Shown here piece after piece: positions 1-9,044 of a DNA stretch of 64,000 nt. Both the position numbers and the translations under genes were made by a program. The notes under the pieces are model-generated. The model was not told where the DNA came from. It searched no databases and was given only the letters and a program-made list of their open reading frames with translations. The stretch comes from PR03 sp964353555 (GTDB lineage Bacteria > Myxococcota_A > UBA9160 > PR03): contig CAYGWM010000001.1 of the NCBI GenBank assembly GCA_964353555.1, positions 1-64,000 of the forward strand. The letters are read 5' to 3'. Numbering within the stretch: the stretch's first letter is position 1; the number at the start of each line of letters is the position of its first letter.

Positions 1-96
1 GGCATCGTGATCGCGTGGAACGTCTTCGGCCCGATCTTCCGCCGCGCGTTCTGGACCGCGATCGGGCTGCTCTATCCGGGTTCCGGATTCGGTTGA
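1..96 (+). CDS. 3' end of a probable membrane protein (partial)
   Basis: The window opens inside a reading frame that runs 31 codons to a TGA at 94-96. The visible tail is hydrophobic and aromatic (IVIAWNVFGPIF, then FWTAIGLLYPGSGFG), which suggests a last membrane-associated segment. It converges on, and overlaps by 25 bp, the end of the symporter gene on the other strand; such overlaps between convergent genes recur in this window. The family cannot be named from so short a piece, and the open frame could be chance. Confidence 0.4.
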   Translation, partial: GIVIAWNVFGPIFRRAFWTAIGLLYPGSGFG

Positions 97-1340
97 GCGT
101 ATTCGCCGCGCGCCACCACTACGGCCGCGGCGAGATCGCCGGTCACGTTGACGGTCGTGCGACACATGTCGAGGAAGCGATCGACGCCGAGGATCAGGCC
201 GATCGCCTCCGGCGGAATACCCACCATGCCGAGAATCATCGCGATCACCGGGATCGAACCGGCCGGCACTCCGGCCGTGCCGACGCCGCCGAGCACGCAG
301 ACTCCGACCACGGCGAATTGCTGACCGAGTGCGAGTTCGACGCCGTAGAGCTGCGCGAGGAACAGCACCGTCACGCCTTCGAAGAGCGCCGTGCCGTTCT
401 GATTGGCGGTCGAGCCGATCGTCAACACGAAGCGCGACACGTGCGACGGGAGTCGCAGCCCTTCTTCCGCGACGAGCAGCGCGGTCGGAAGCGTCGCGTT
501 GCTCGACGCGGTGGAGAACGCCGTCAACATCGCGGGCCGCACGGCTCGAAAGAAGTCGAGCGGATTCATCCCGCCGAGCCAGCGCACCGACACCGAGTAC
601 GTGACGAGCATGTGGATCGCGAGCGCGCCGACGACCACGGCCACGTACGCGGCCAGCTCGCCCAGCACCTCGTAACCGAGCCGCGCAGTGGTGGTGAAGA
701 GCAGACACGCGACGCCGATCGGCGCGAGCCGGATCACCATCGCGAGTAGCCACATCACGACGTCGTAGAGTCCCTGCAGCGTGTCTTCGAGACGGCGCGC
801 CGCATCGGTGCGAACGGCGGCGAGGCCGATGCCGAGCAGCAGCGAGAACACCATCACCGCGAGCATGTCGCCGCTGGCCAGCGCGGCGACCGGATTCGAC
901 GGCACCAGCTGCACGAAGAACTCCGAACCACTGCGGCTCGCGAGCGGCGAGGGCGCTTGTGCCGCCGCGGTGCTCGCGCGCAGTTTCAGGACGAGCTCCG
1001 GATCCATGCCGCGACCGGGTCCGACGATCTCCACCAGCGCGACGCCGAGCCCCACCGCGATGCCGCTCACGGCGACCGTGTACAGCAGGAAGCGCAGGCC
1101 GAGGCGGCCGAGCTTGTGCAGGTCGCCGAGGCTTGCGACGCCGAGCGCGAGCGCCGGCACGACCAGCGGGATCACCAGCATCGACAGCAGGCGCAGGAAG
1201 ATCGTGCCGATCGGCGCCGTCCCGTAGCTGACGACGTTTTCGACGAACGCCGAACCCGGCGCCAGGAAATGCGCGAGCGTGCCGAGCCCCGCGCCGACCA
1301 CGAGCCCGAGAAACATCTGTCGCGAGAGACGTCCCGTCAC
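72..1340 (-). CDS. Dicarboxylate/amino acid:cation symporter (DAACS family)
   Basis: This 422-residue inner-membrane protein matches the GltP/DctA family in length and motifs. It has a hydrophobic start (MFLGLVVGAGLGTLAHFLAP), the serine-rich re-entrant loop TAFSTASSNATLP, the NQNGT substrate/cation motif where family members have NMDGT-type sequences, and the late signature VDRFLDMCRTTVNVTGD. Transport of a C4-dicarboxylate or acidic amino acid with Na+ or H+ is expected from the family; the exact substrate cannot be read. The GTG start at 1340 overlaps the thiI stop as GTGA, so the two genes are probably translationally coupled. Open frame upstream of 1340 is antisense-like extension and was not used. 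Confidence 0.9.
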   Translation of the reverse strand: MTGRLSRQMFLGLVVGAGLGTLAHFLAPGSAFVENVVSYGTAPIGTIFLRLLSMLVIPLVVPALALGVASLGDLHKLGRLGLRFLLYTVAVSGIAVGLGVALVEIVGPGRGMDPELVLKLRASTAAAQAPSPLASRSGSEFFVQLVPSNPVAALASGDMLAVMVFSLLLGIGLAAVRTDAARRLEDTLQGLYDVVMWLLAMVIRLAPIGVACLLFTTTARLGYEVLGELAAYVAVVVGALAIHMLVTYSVSVRWLGGMNPLDFFRAVRPAMLTAFSTASSNATLPTALLVAEEGLRLPSHVSRFVLTIGSTANQNGTALFEGVTVLFLAQLYGVELALGQQFAVVGVCVLGGVGTAGVPAGSIPVIAMILGMVGIPPEAIGLILGVDRFLDMCRTTVNVTGDLAAAVVVARGEYAQPNPEPG

Positions 1341-2836
1341 CAGAGCGGATCGGGCGATCGAAGGTTGCGCGCGCGGGCCAGCGCAACGATGCCGCGGAGA
1401 CCGCCGCGGAAGTTGGAGGCTTCGAAGCCGCTCTGGCGCATCCGCTCGGCGAGGTGTGCGCTCTTCAGGCCGAACTCGCAGTACAGCACGTAACGCTGGT
1501 CGCGCGCGAACGATCGATGCGCGACGAGTGCGCGATCGAAGTCGAGATGCAGCGCGCCGGGCCAATGCCAGCTGGCAAATGCGGCGCGCGAGCGCAGGTC
1601 GATCACGGTGTCGTCTTCGGCGATCACATCGACGTCCAGCTCCGGGATGCCGCGCGACTCGACATCGAGCGAGCGCAGATCGAAGACGCAGCGATTCGCG
1701 ATCGCATGCTCGAGGATCGCCGGATCGAGCAGCGCCTCCTCGACTGCGACGATGCTCGCGCGCGATGACGTGGCGGGTCGCGTCGCCGCCATCGAGCAGT
1801 ACTCGGCGATCACCGCCGAGAGCGGCGCCGTTCCGATCTGCTCGGCGAGCCGGATGATCTCGTCCTTGTTCGCGCCCACCAGCGGGCGCAGGATCGGGAG
1901 ATCGGTCGCGTGGGAGACCGCGGCGAGGTTCGAGAGTGTCTGCGACGAGACCTGGCCCACCGCGTCGCCGGTGACGAGCGCTTCCGCGCGACGCTGCGCC
2001 GCCACCACTTCGGCGGCGCGCAACATCTGTCGTTTCAGGATCAGCTGCCAGTAGCACGACTTCGTCTTCGCGCGGATCTCGGTCGCGACCGCTTCGAAGT
2101 CGATCGCGTGCAGATGCGGGAAGTCGCCGTAGGACCAGCGTTCGGCCAGCACCTTCGCGACGCGCAGCACGCCGAGTTCGTGCGTCCTGCCGCCGAGATT
2201 GCAGAACAGGTAGTCGAGGCGGATGCCGCGGCGCAGCATCTGCCACGCGGCAACGGCGGAATCGAAGCCGCCGGAGAGCAGTGCGATTGCGCCGCCCTCG
2301 ATACCCAGCGGAAGACCCGCCGGACCGCGCCACTCCTTCTCGCACAGGTAGGCGCAGCTCTCGTGCAGCTCGATCGATGCGACGACTTCCGGATCGTCGA
2401 GATCGACGCGTGTGGCGTGCTGCAACAATGCGGCGCCGAGCGCTTGCTCGATCGCGCGCGACTCGAGTTTGATCTTCGATCGGTCGCCGACGCGTCGCAC
2501 GCGCACGGCGAAGCGCTTGCCGACGACAGCGCCATGGAATTGCTCGTACGCGGTGCGCACCAGTTCGCCGAGCTTTTCCGCCGGATGCACCGTCGCGACG
2601 GCCAGCGACTGCACGCCGAACACGCGCGAGAGCGCATCTGCGGCACGCAGGTCACGGGTATCGACGAAGACGCGATTGCGCGTGCGCGAGACGCGCGACG
2701 CGACGCCGGTCGCGCGCAGCGCGTCGTGTACGTTGCGCAACAGGCGCGTCTCGAAGCGCGTGCGCGTCGGCTTGGCCTTGGTGGCGATCTCGCCGGAGAA
2801 ACGCAGCAGGATCACGGTGCGATCGGCGTCGGGCAC
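1337..2836 (-). CDS. thiI: tRNA 4-thiouridine synthase ThiI with C-terminal rhodanese domain
   Basis: This 499-residue protein has the ThiI layout: N-terminal ferredoxin-like and THUMP region (about 1-165), adenylating PP-loop domain with SGGFDS at 188-193, and a rhodanese domain (about 400-499) with the persulfide Cys in YCEFGLKSA near residue 453. A second Cys in EYCSMA near 347 matches the resolving cysteine of enterobacterial ThiI. It adenylates U8 of tRNA and transfers sulfur from a cysteine desulfurase; rhodanese-containing forms can also feed thiazole synthesis. The start is GTG at 2836. The gene lies about 30 bp from the divergent HAD gene and is coupled to the symporter downstream. 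Confidence 0.93.
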   Translation of the reverse strand: MPDADRTVILLRFSGEIATKAKPTRTRFETRLLRNVHDALRATGVASRVSRTRNRVFVDTRDLRAADALSRVFGVQSLAVATVHPAEKLGELVRTAYEQFHGAVVGKRFAVRVRRVGDRSKIKLESRAIEQALGAALLQHATRVDLDDPEVVASIELHESCAYLCEKEWRGPAGLPLGIEGGAIALLSGGFDSAVAAWQMLRRGIRLDYLFCNLGGRTHELGVLRVAKVLAERWSYGDFPHLHAIDFEAVATEIRAKTKSCYWQLILKRQMLRAAEVVAAQRRAEALVTGDAVGQVSSQTLSNLAAVSHATDLPILRPLVGANKDEIIRLAEQIGTAPLSAVIAEYCSMAATRPATSSRASIVAVEEALLDPAILEHAIANRCVFDLRSLDVESRGIPELDVDVIAEDDTVIDLRSRAAFASWHWPGALHLDFDRALVAHRSFARDQRYVLYCEFGLKSAHLAERMRQSGFEASNFRGGLRGIVALARARNLRSPDPLW

Positions 2837-2865
2837 CGCCGCAAGCTACCGCTACATTGGGCGCC

Positions 2866-3612
2866 GTGCTGCACTGGGATGGGACACCGATCGACGCGCT
2901 GCTGCTCGATCTCGACGACACGATCCTCGACAACCGCGCGGGTCTCGACACGGCACTGCGCGCGTTTTCGCAGTGGCTCGCGGGACGTCTCGGCGACGCC
3001 CCGCCGACCGTCGTGCAGGCGCAGCTGCGCGCGAGCAGCGAGTGGTTCTGGTCCGATGACGAGCGCCATCGCTGGGGCCGTCTCGACATGCCCGGCTCGC
3101 GCCGCGCCTTTCTGACGCACGCAATCGAAGCGATCGATCGTCCGGCGCCCGACCTCGTCATCGAAGCGACCGATCGCTACTGCGCGCTGCGCGAGGCGTG
3201 CCTCGTGCCGTTCGACGGCGCGCTCGATGCGCTCGCGCAGCTGCGTGAACGCGCGCCGGCGCTGGGCCTGGTCACGAACGGCGCCGCCGCCGCGCAGCGC
3301 GCGAAGATCGACCGCTTCGACCTCGCGCATTTCTTCGACGTGATCGTCGTCGAGGGCGAAGCGGGCTTCGGCAAGCCGGACCGGCGCGTGTTCGAGCGCG
3401 CACTCACGGCGGTGGGCGTCGCGCCGTCGCGCGCGCTGATGGCGGGCGACAACTATCAGTGCGATGTGCTGGGCTCGCTCGGCGCGGGACTCCACGCGGT
3501 GTGGATCGATCGCGAGGGCGTTGCGCAGACGCCGGTCGTTCCGCCGCGGCCGCACGGCAAGCTCGCGTCGTTCGTCGAGTTGGCAAGCGAACTCGGAGTT
3601 CGCAATGGCTGA
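2866..3612 (+). CDS. HAD-superfamily hydrolase (HAD-IA type phosphatase)
   Basis: The protein, about 248 residues, shows the four HAD motifs: LDLDDTILDN at the N-terminus with the nucleophile and acid/base aspartates, LVTNGA (motif II), the lysine in GFGKPDRRVF (motif III) and MAGDNYQCDV (motif IV). A helical cap between motifs I and II fits subfamily IA, as in YjjG-like nucleotidases or N-acylneuraminate-9-phosphatase. The natural phosphate ester is unknown. GTG at 2866 is taken as start; TTG at 2857 is an alternative and neither has a clear Shine-Dalgarno site. Its stop overlaps the next gene by 8 bp, suggesting an operon. Confidence 0.85.
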   Translation: MLHWDGTPIDALLLDLDDTILDNRAGLDTALRAFSQWLAGRLGDAPPTVVQAQLRASSEWFWSDDERHRWGRLDMPGSRRAFLTHAIEAIDRPAPDLVIEATDRYCALREACLVPFDGALDALAQLRERAPALGLVTNGAAAAQRAKIDRFDLAHFFDVIVVEGEAGFGKPDRRVFERALTAVGVAPSRALMAGDNYQCDVLGSLGAGLHAVWIDREGVAQTPVVPPRPHGKLASFVELASELGVRNG

Positions 3613-4813
3613 GCTGCGACGGGTCGCGGTGGTGGGCGCGTCACTCGCGGGACTGCGCGCGGTGGAGGCGCTGCGCGCGCGCGGCTTCGACGGCCGCATC
3701 GACTGGATCGGCGCCGAGTCGCACGAACCCTACGATCGCCCGCCGCTCTCGAAGCAGGTGCTGCGCGGCGAATGGGATGCCGAGCGCATCGTGCTCGCGC
3801 GTAGCGGCCTTGCGAGTCTGGCGGCCGCGCAGCACTTCGGTCGCCGCGCGCTGCGGCTCGACGTGGCCGCGCGCCGCATTGAAGTCGACGACGGAAGCTC
3901 CGTCGCATTCGACGGCCTCGTGATCGCGACGGGCGCGACGCCGAGCCGGCTCCCGGGCCAGCCGAAACTCGACGGTGTGTTCGTGCTGCGCACGCTCGAC
4001 GACGCGCTCGCGATCCGCCGCGCGCTCGACGCGCAGCCGCGCGTCGTCGTGGTCGGGGGCGGTTTCATCGGCGCGGAGGTCGCGGCTTCGTGCCGGCAGC
4101 GCGGCGCCGCGGTGACGATGGTCGAAGCGCTCGGCAATCCGCTCGAGCAGGCGCTCGGCCCCGAGCTCGGCGCGCTCTTTGCTGCGATCCACCGCGATCA
4201 CGGCGTGGACGTGCGCACCGGCGTCGCAGTCGCCGCGATCGAAGGCGAGCGCCATGTCGAGCGCGTGCGACTCGCCGACGGGGGCGTGCTGCCCGCAGAC
4301 CTAGTCGTCGTCGGCATCGGCGTGCGACCGGAAACGGCGTGGCTCGAAGGTTCCGGCGTCGCGCTGCAAGACGGTGTCGTGTGCGACGCAACTTGCGCAA
4401 CGAACGTCCCCGCTGTCGTTGCCGCGGGTGACGTCGCGCGCTGGACGAACCCGCGCTACGGCGAGTCGATGCGCGTCGAGCACTGGACCAATGCGGTCGA
4501 GCAAGCGGGGGCCGCCGTCGCGCGGCTGCTGGATGGGCCCGAAGCGGCGCGGCCCTTCGATCCGGTGCCCTACGTGTGGAGCGATCAGTACGACGCGAAG
4601 CTGGCGGTCGCCGGTCGCCCGCGCGCGGGAGATGACGTGCACGTCGTCGATGGTTCGTTCGCCGAGAGAAAGTTCGTCGCAATCTACGGCAGGGCGGGGC
4701 GGCTGGTCGGCGCAGTTGCGATGAATCGGATGCGGAAGCACATGGATTGGCGGAAAGCGCTGCACGAGGGCATCTCATGGGGCGAGGCGGTGAAGCGGGC
4801 CGTTGCGAAGTGA
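3605..4813 (+). CDS. FAD-dependent ferredoxin/rubredoxin-type NAD(P)H reductase
   Basis: This 402-residue protein has an FAD-binding Rossmann motif at the N-terminus (VVGASLAGLRAVEAL), the YDRPPLSKQVL stretch typical of oxygenase-coupled ferredoxin reductases, an NAD(P) motif VVGGGFIGAEVA near 145-160, and the second FAD contact AAGDVARW. The C-terminal part fits the Reductase_C dimer domain of the putidaredoxin-reductase/rhodocoxin-reductase group. It would pass electrons from NAD(P)H to a ferredoxin serving a P450 or ring hydroxylase. The P450 in this window is 48 kb away, so partnership is only a possibility. The ATG at 3605 lies inside the HAD gene's last codons. Confidence 0.88.
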   Translation: MAELRRVAVVGASLAGLRAVEALRARGFDGRIDWIGAESHEPYDRPPLSKQVLRGEWDAERIVLARSGLASLAAAQHFGRRALRLDVAARRIEVDDGSSVAFDGLVIATGATPSRLPGQPKLDGVFVLRTLDDALAIRRALDAQPRVVVVGGGFIGAEVAASCRQRGAAVTMVEALGNPLEQALGPELGALFAAIHRDHGVDVRTGVAVAAIEGERHVERVRLADGGVLPADLVVVGIGVRPETAWLEGSGVALQDGVVCDATCATNVPAVVAAGDVARWTNPRYGESMRVEHWTNAVEQAGAAVARLLDGPEAARPFDPVPYVWSDQYDAKLAVAGRPRAGDDVHVVDGSFAERKFVAIYGRAGRLVGAVAMNRMRKHMDWRKALHEGISWGEAVKRAVAK

Positions 4814-4823
4814 TCGAACGCGG

Positions 4824-6458
4824 TCACTCCCAATGGCCCATCGCGCAGCCGTCCTTGCGGCGATCGCTCGCTCCGACCAGCATCCCATCCGCTTCGATCG
4901 CGATCGCCTGCCCACCGCCGAACACGTCCGCCATCGCTTCGCCCGGTGCGATCACCGCGTGTCCGCGCGCACTGAGCGCTTCACCGAGCGTCGTGCCCTC
5001 GTCGACACGAAGCTGCGGCGCTTCGATCGCGACGTTGCGCTCCCCCTGGAAGCGGAAGCGCGGCCGGTCGATCGCTTCCTGGGGATTCAGTCCGTGGTCC
5101 ACCAGATTCGCGACGAAGTTCAGGTGCGATTGCGGCTGCACGTCGCCGCCCATCAGACCGAAGGCCATGCGCGGACGACCGGCGCTGCGCAGCAGGCCTG
5201 GGATGATCGTGTGGAACGGACGCTTGTTCGGCGCGAGGCAGTTCGGATGATCGGGGTCGAGCACGAAGCCAGCGCCCCGGCTTTGCAACACGATGCCGGT
5301 GTCGCCGCAGCCGATGCCCGAGCCGAAGCCGGTGAAGAGGCTCTGGATGAACGAGACCAGGTTGCCGTGCTCGTCGGCCGCGCACAGGTAGACGGTGTCG
5401 CTCGCGAGTCCGGCGGCAACGCCTGCCTGCGCGCGTTCGCCGATCAGCGCGGCGCGGCGTCGCGCGTAGCCCTTGTCGAGCAGCGCTTCGATCGGGAGCG
5501 TCGCATGCTCGGGATCGGCGATGTACGCGGCGCGATCTGCAAACGCGACCTTCACCGCTTCGATGCGGCGGTGCCAATCGAGCGCGCTCGTCGAGGGCGC
5601 CGGCTCGAAGCATTCGAGCAGGTTCAGCGCTTGCAGCGCGGCGAGGCCCTGTCCGTTCGGCGGTAGCTCCAGCACTTCGACGCCGCGATACGTCGTCGCG
5701 ATCGGCTCTACCCACGTCGAAGTGTGACGCGCGAGATCGCCGGGTTCGAAGCAGCCGTCTTGTTCGCGCGACGCGGCAACGATCGCCCGCGCGGCGTCGC
5801 CTGCGTAGAACGCGGCGGCGCCGCCCTCGGCGATCTGGCGGAGCGTGCGCGCGAGGCCGGGCGCGCGGAACCACTCGCCCGCGCGCGGCGCGCGACCGGC
5901 CATGAGCCAACTCGCGCGCGCTGCGTCGTTGCGCAATGCGCCGAGGCGTTCGAGCAGAAACCAGACGTGCGCGACGAGTTCAGTCACCGGGAAGCCGAAG
6001 TCGGCCGCGCGGATCGCGGGTCCGAGCGTCGTCGCGAGCGGCAGCGCGCCGAAGCGGCGCGACAGCGTCTCCCAGGCATGGACGGCGCCCGGCACCGTCG
6101 CGGAGAGGATGCCGACCGGCGCGATCGAAGTGAGCCCGCGCGCGCGATAGGCGTCGAGGCTGGCGCCGGCTGGCGCACGGCCGCTGCCGTTCAGACCGAC
6201 GACGCGCCCTTCCGCGGCGGACGCGAGCAGCACGAACGCATCGCCGCCGACGCCCGTCATCATCGGCTCGACGACGCAGAGCACGGCCGCGGTGGCGATC
6301 GCGGCGTCGATCGCGTTGCCACCGAGCCGCAGCATCTCGACGCCGGCGGCCGACGCGATCGGCACGCTCGAGCAGACCATGCCGCGGCGCGCCAGCACGC
6401 ACGAGCGCTCGCTGCGCCACGGATCGAGCGCGCGTCCGCGCCGAGTCGCGAGTGTCAT
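4824..6458 (-). CDS. ggt: Gamma-glutamyltransferase family protein
   Basis: This 544-residue protein resembles gamma-glutamyltranspeptidase-like Ntn hydrolases. The large-subunit region has GGNAIDAAIATA and VVEPMMTGVGGDAF (about 47-75). The predicted autocleavage threonine is Thr355 in SDTVYLCAADEHGNLVS, followed by small-subunit motifs GSGIGCGDTGIVL and MGGDVQPQSH. The family cleaves gamma-glutamyl amides such as glutathione. No signal peptide follows the chosen ATG at 6458, so it is probably cytoplasmic, unlike secreted E. coli GGT. The open frame extends upstream past 7100, but similarity starts only at MTLATRRG. It converges on the reductase gene with a 10-bp gap. Confidence 0.87.
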   Translation of the reverse strand: MTLATRRGRALDPWRSERSCVLARRGMVCSSVPIASAAGVEMLRLGGNAIDAAIATAAVLCVVEPMMTGVGGDAFVLLASAAEGRVVGLNGSGRAPAGASLDAYRARGLTSIAPVGILSATVPGAVHAWETLSRRFGALPLATTLGPAIRAADFGFPVTELVAHVWFLLERLGALRNDAARASWLMAGRAPRAGEWFRAPGLARTLRQIAEGGAAAFYAGDAARAIVAASREQDGCFEPGDLARHTSTWVEPIATTYRGVEVLELPPNGQGLAALQALNLLECFEPAPSTSALDWHRRIEAVKVAFADRAAYIADPEHATLPIEALLDKGYARRRAALIGERAQAGVAAGLASDTVYLCAADEHGNLVSFIQSLFTGFGSGIGCGDTGIVLQSRGAGFVLDPDHPNCLAPNKRPFHTIIPGLLRSAGRPRMAFGLMGGDVQPQSHLNFVANLVDHGLNPQEAIDRPRFRFQGERNVAIEAPQLRVDEGTTLGEALSARGHAVIAPGEAMADVFGGGQAIAIEADGMLVGASDRRKDGCAMGHWE

Positions 6459-6487
6459 GCCGACACCGTAGCGCGCGGCCGGTGGGA

Positions 6488-7036
6488 TCAGGCGGCTCCG
6501 CGGCTCGGCGCGTCGGCGCGGCCCCAGATCCGGTGCGCCGCGAATAGCGCGGCGATCGCGAGCGCTCCAGCTACGAAGAGCAGCCACAGGTACTGATCTG
6601 CCTTGGCCACAACGACCAGCGTCAGTGTGAGCAGCAGTCCGACGAATACGAACGACCAATCGAGATGGACGCCGGCCAGCAGACAGCCCAACGCCAGCAG
6701 CATCAGCGAGTTCAGGCCGGCCGAGACCTGCGTCTCGACGCCCGTGGCGCGGATATAGAAGTCCAGCGCGACGAAGCCGGCAATCGCGAGCCAGTGCAGG
6801 ACCTGGCGCAGCACCAGGCGCTCGCCGCTCTGCTGCGAGCGCCGCCAGGCCGTGGCGATGCAGAGCGCACCATAGATCGGGACCATCGACACCCAGTAGT
6901 TGCGCGCAAGAAGCGGCTTGGCGGTTGCGAGGCCGACGCCCAGCAGTGCCAGCACGACCATGATCAGCGCTACCGCGGCGGTGATCTTCCAGGCGGGGGT
7001 GCCGGTCGGCGTCTGAGTCTGAGGTTGGTCGCTCAA
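6488..7036 (-). CDS. Hypothetical polytopic membrane protein
   Basis: The product, about 182 residues, has six hydrophobic segments, beginning with ITAAVALIMVVLALLGVGLA and ending with YLWLLFVAGALAIAALF, and short polar ends. I do not recognise a family. The proposed start is TTG at 7036, which overlaps the stop of a 36-codon upstream frame as TTGA, suggesting translational coupling. A GTG at 7078 is an alternative, but its GGAGG lies only two bases upstream, which is too close. It lies 30 bp upstream of ggt on the same strand, so co-transcription is likely. Confidence 0.65.
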   Translation of the reverse strand: MSDQPQTQTPTGTPAWKITAAVALIMVVLALLGVGLATAKPLLARNYWVSMVPIYGALCIATAWRRSQQSGERLVLRQVLHWLAIAGFVALDFYIRATGVETQVSAGLNSLMLLALGCLLAGVHLDWSFVFVGLLLTLTLVVVAKADQYLWLLFVAGALAIAALFAAHRIWGRADAPSRGAA

Positions 7037-7143
7037 GGGGTGGCCGATCCAGCGGAGGCCCGGGCCTCGGCGACCCACGTCCTCCAGTCCGTGTGGATCC
7101 CAGGCCGTCGCGCTTGCTCGTGTCCGTGATGATGTTCATTCAT
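7033..7143 (-). CDS. Possible small leader/micro-ORF with His-rich N-terminus
   Basis: A 36-codon frame starts at ATG 7143 with GGAGG eight bases upstream, the best ribosome site in the neighbourhood. The peptide begins MNEHHHGHEQARR, continues HTDWRTWVAEAR and ends at a TGA that overlaps the TTG start of the membrane protein. The good ribosome site, the exact stop/start overlap and the histidine cluster suggest a translated peptide, either a small metal-responsive leader or a subunit. Coding cannot be proven from one sequence. Confidence 0.4.
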   Translation of the reverse strand: MNEHHHGHEQARRPGIHTDWRTWVAEARASAGSATP

Positions 7144-7344
7144 TCGGGTGTCCTCCGACTGGCGACGCCGGGAGCAGCGAGCATTGCTACGACCGCGAGT
7201 TTGCGAGCCGGCGAAGCTCGCACGCGCTCCACCGATTGTCGAGCAACGCGAAGCGGTCCCGTTGGGCTCGCCGCCAGCCGAGAATCAAGCGAGCACCCGG
7301 GGCGACCGATCCCAGAGCGGAGTTGCGGTCACAAAGGGAGCGTG

Positions 7345-7749
7345 ATGGGCGATTCCGAAGACGGAGCCTCTCCGTACCGCGTTGAGGTTCTGCCGTGGGC
7401 CGAGGTCGGTTCCGGCGGGATCGTGTACCGCGAGGGGCCGGAGCCGGCGACGCTGCCGTGGAGCCGGGTCCTGCACGCTCTCGCAGCCTACGTGGGCGAG
7501 CCCGAAGGCGTCTGCACGATCGTCTTCGATCTGGTGGTCGAGCGGAAGGAGGCCGAGTGTCTCGTTTGCCGCTTCGACGCCGACCCGGGTGCGTCCGCCC
7601 AGACAGTCGCGCGCACGCTGCTCGATCGTCTTGGCCGCGGGCGCTGCTCACGATCGCTTGCCGACCTCGCCGCGGAAGGCGTCCCCACCCGCAGCTACGC
7701 CGACCTCGATTCTCTGGCCGAGGCCTCGCTCGAAGAACTCGGCTTCTAG
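7345..7749 (+). CDS. Hypothetical protein, 134 residues
   Basis: An ATG at 7345 follows the purine-rich AAAGGGAG at 7333-7340. The protein is acidic and soluble, with no signal peptide or membrane segment, and ends in a leucine- and glutamate-rich helix (SLAEASLEELGF). I recognise no domain. The roughly 200 bp upstream (7144-7344) separates it from the divergent small-ORF/membrane-protein unit and should hold promoters for both; no clear boxes were seen. It converges with the next gene with a 1-bp gap. Confidence 0.6.
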   Translation: MGDSEDGASPYRVEVLPWAEVGSGGIVYREGPEPATLPWSRVLHALAAYVGEPEGVCTIVFDLVVERKEAECLVCRFDADPGASAQTVARTLLDRLGRGRCSRSLADLAAEGVPTRSYADLDSLAEASLEELGF

Positions 7750-7750
7750 C

Positions 7751-8386
7751 TCACTCGCTCCAGCGCAACGAAGCCCGTTCGATGCGGCCGACGAGACCCG
7801 GCCAGCCGGCGAGCACGCGACCGGCGGATTGCGCCGCGCCGCGTACCGGTGCCAGCGCGGCGGCCGGCGTCGCGCCGAGGGCCGCGAGGGCCGAGCGCGC
7901 CCGGCCCTCGCGCTCGTAGAGATCCCCTGCGCGCGTGATGGCAGCGGCGTCGCCGGCGCGGTGCTGGGCGAGCGCGAAGCCGGTCGCGGCCAGCGCGGCG
8001 GCGCGTCGCCGCTCGAGGTGGCGAACGTCGCGCAGCCACGGACCTGCGCCGCCCGCGTGCATCCGCAGCCGCAGCAAGCCGATCGCGATCAGGCCCAGCG
8101 CTGCCCCGAGGCTCCACGTCGCAGGCGCGATCACTGCGGCGAGCAGCGTCCCCGCGGCAGCCACTGCGCGCGGCGCGACTCCGAGCAGCGACAGCGTCGC
8201 GCAGATCGCGAGCGCCTTCGCTCCAAGCTGCGGATGCGCCTGCTGCGCGAGCGCGAGCCACGCGAGTCCGAGCACGATGCGAAGCGCCGCGTCGGCGCTT
8301 CGCAACGCCGCGCCGGTCTCGGCGGGCGGCCTTCCGGCCGGCGGATCGATGGCAGAGTGCGCGTCTTCGATCGGGCTGGTCGACAT
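7751..8386 (-). CDS. Hypothetical membrane protein, 211 residues
   Basis: An acidic cytoplasmic N-terminus (to about residue 28) is followed by hydrophobic segments RIVLGLAWLALAQQ, ICATLSLLGVAPRAVAAAG and WSLGAALGLIAIGLL, then an alanine/arginine-rich soluble tail. The first part recalls small two- to four-helix inner-membrane proteins such as DUF2892, but the match is too weak to name. It is divergent from pal with about 118 bp between them. Confidence 0.55.
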   Translation of the reverse strand: MSTSPIEDAHSAIDPPAGRPPAETGAALRSADAALRIVLGLAWLALAQQAHPQLGAKALAICATLSLLGVAPRAVAAAGTLLAAVIAPATWSLGAALGLIAIGLLRLRMHAGGAGPWLRDVRHLERRRAAALAATGFALAQHRAGDAAAITRAGDLYEREGRARSALAALGATPAAALAPVRGAAQSAGRVLAGWPGLVGRIERASLRWSE

Positions 8387-8504
8387 CGAGCCTCTCGAGC
8401 TGCCGCAGCAGCGCTACGTAGCCTTGCGCCAATCCCGTGAAATCTCCACACTCCCGCTGCTCAAATGAGGGTCCTGATGGACCTTGCGAGGGGTGAGGAG
8501 AGTG

Positions 8505-9044
8505 ATGAAACGAGCAGCGATCTCGCAGATCGCGGTTCTTGGCGTTGCCATCGCAGTCGTCACGGCCGGCGTGGTCGGCTGCAGCAAGAAGAAGGCGGAC
8601 GAGGAAAGCCTCGAAGGAGGCACCGGCGACAGCGAGTTCAGCGCTGGCAGCAGCACCGGCGGCGGGCGCGACGGCGACTCGGCGATGACCGAGCCCGAGC
8701 GCGTGCGCGAACTGGGCTCCGTCTACTTCGACTTCGACAGCGCGTCGATCCGCGACGACGCGCGCACCACGCTGAAGGCGAATGGCCAGGCGATCACCGG
8801 CCGCTCGGAGTGGAAGACGATCACGCTCGAAGGTCATACCGACGAGCGTGGCAGCGACGAGTACAACCTCGCGCTCGGCGAACGTCGCGCGAACGCGGCG
8901 ATGCAGTATCTGGTCGATCTCGGTGTTCCGCGGGCGCGCATGATCACGGTCAGCTTCGGCGAAGGCTCACCGGCCGTGCAGGGCAACGACGAGTCGGCAT
9001 GGCGCTGGAATCGCCGCGTCGATTTCAAGGTTTCGCGCCGCTGA
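8505..9044 (+). CDS. pal: Peptidoglycan-associated lipoprotein (Pal/OmpA family)
   Basis: The 179-residue precursor begins MKRAAISQIAV, has a hydrophobic segment ending in the lipobox VVGC (Cys near 26), and then a Gly/Ser-rich linker. The C-terminal 110 residues form an OmpA-like peptidoglycan-binding domain with VYFDFDSASIRDDA, LEGHTDERGSDEYN and RRANA. Pal anchors the outer membrane to murein within the Tol-Pal complex. GAGGAG ends four bases before the ATG at 8505; an upstream in-frame start would spoil the signal peptide. No tolB or ybgF gene is adjacent, so it is detached from the usual tol cluster. Confidence 0.88.
   Translation: MKRAAISQIAVLGVAIAVVTAGVVGCSKKKADEESLEGGTGDSEFSAGSSTGGGRDGDSAMTEPERVRELGSVYFDFDSASIRDDARTTLKANGQAITGRSEWKTITLEGHTDERGSDEYNLALGERRANAAMQYLVDLGVPRARMITVSFGEGSPAVQGNDESAWRWNRRVDFKVSRR

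Noticed and set aside
2866..3612. HAD phosphatase considered as GmhB for the heptose pathway.
   Set aside because: It has a cap domain between motifs I and II and an HAD-IA pattern, unlike the compact GmhB type, and is 36 kb away from hddA/hddC.
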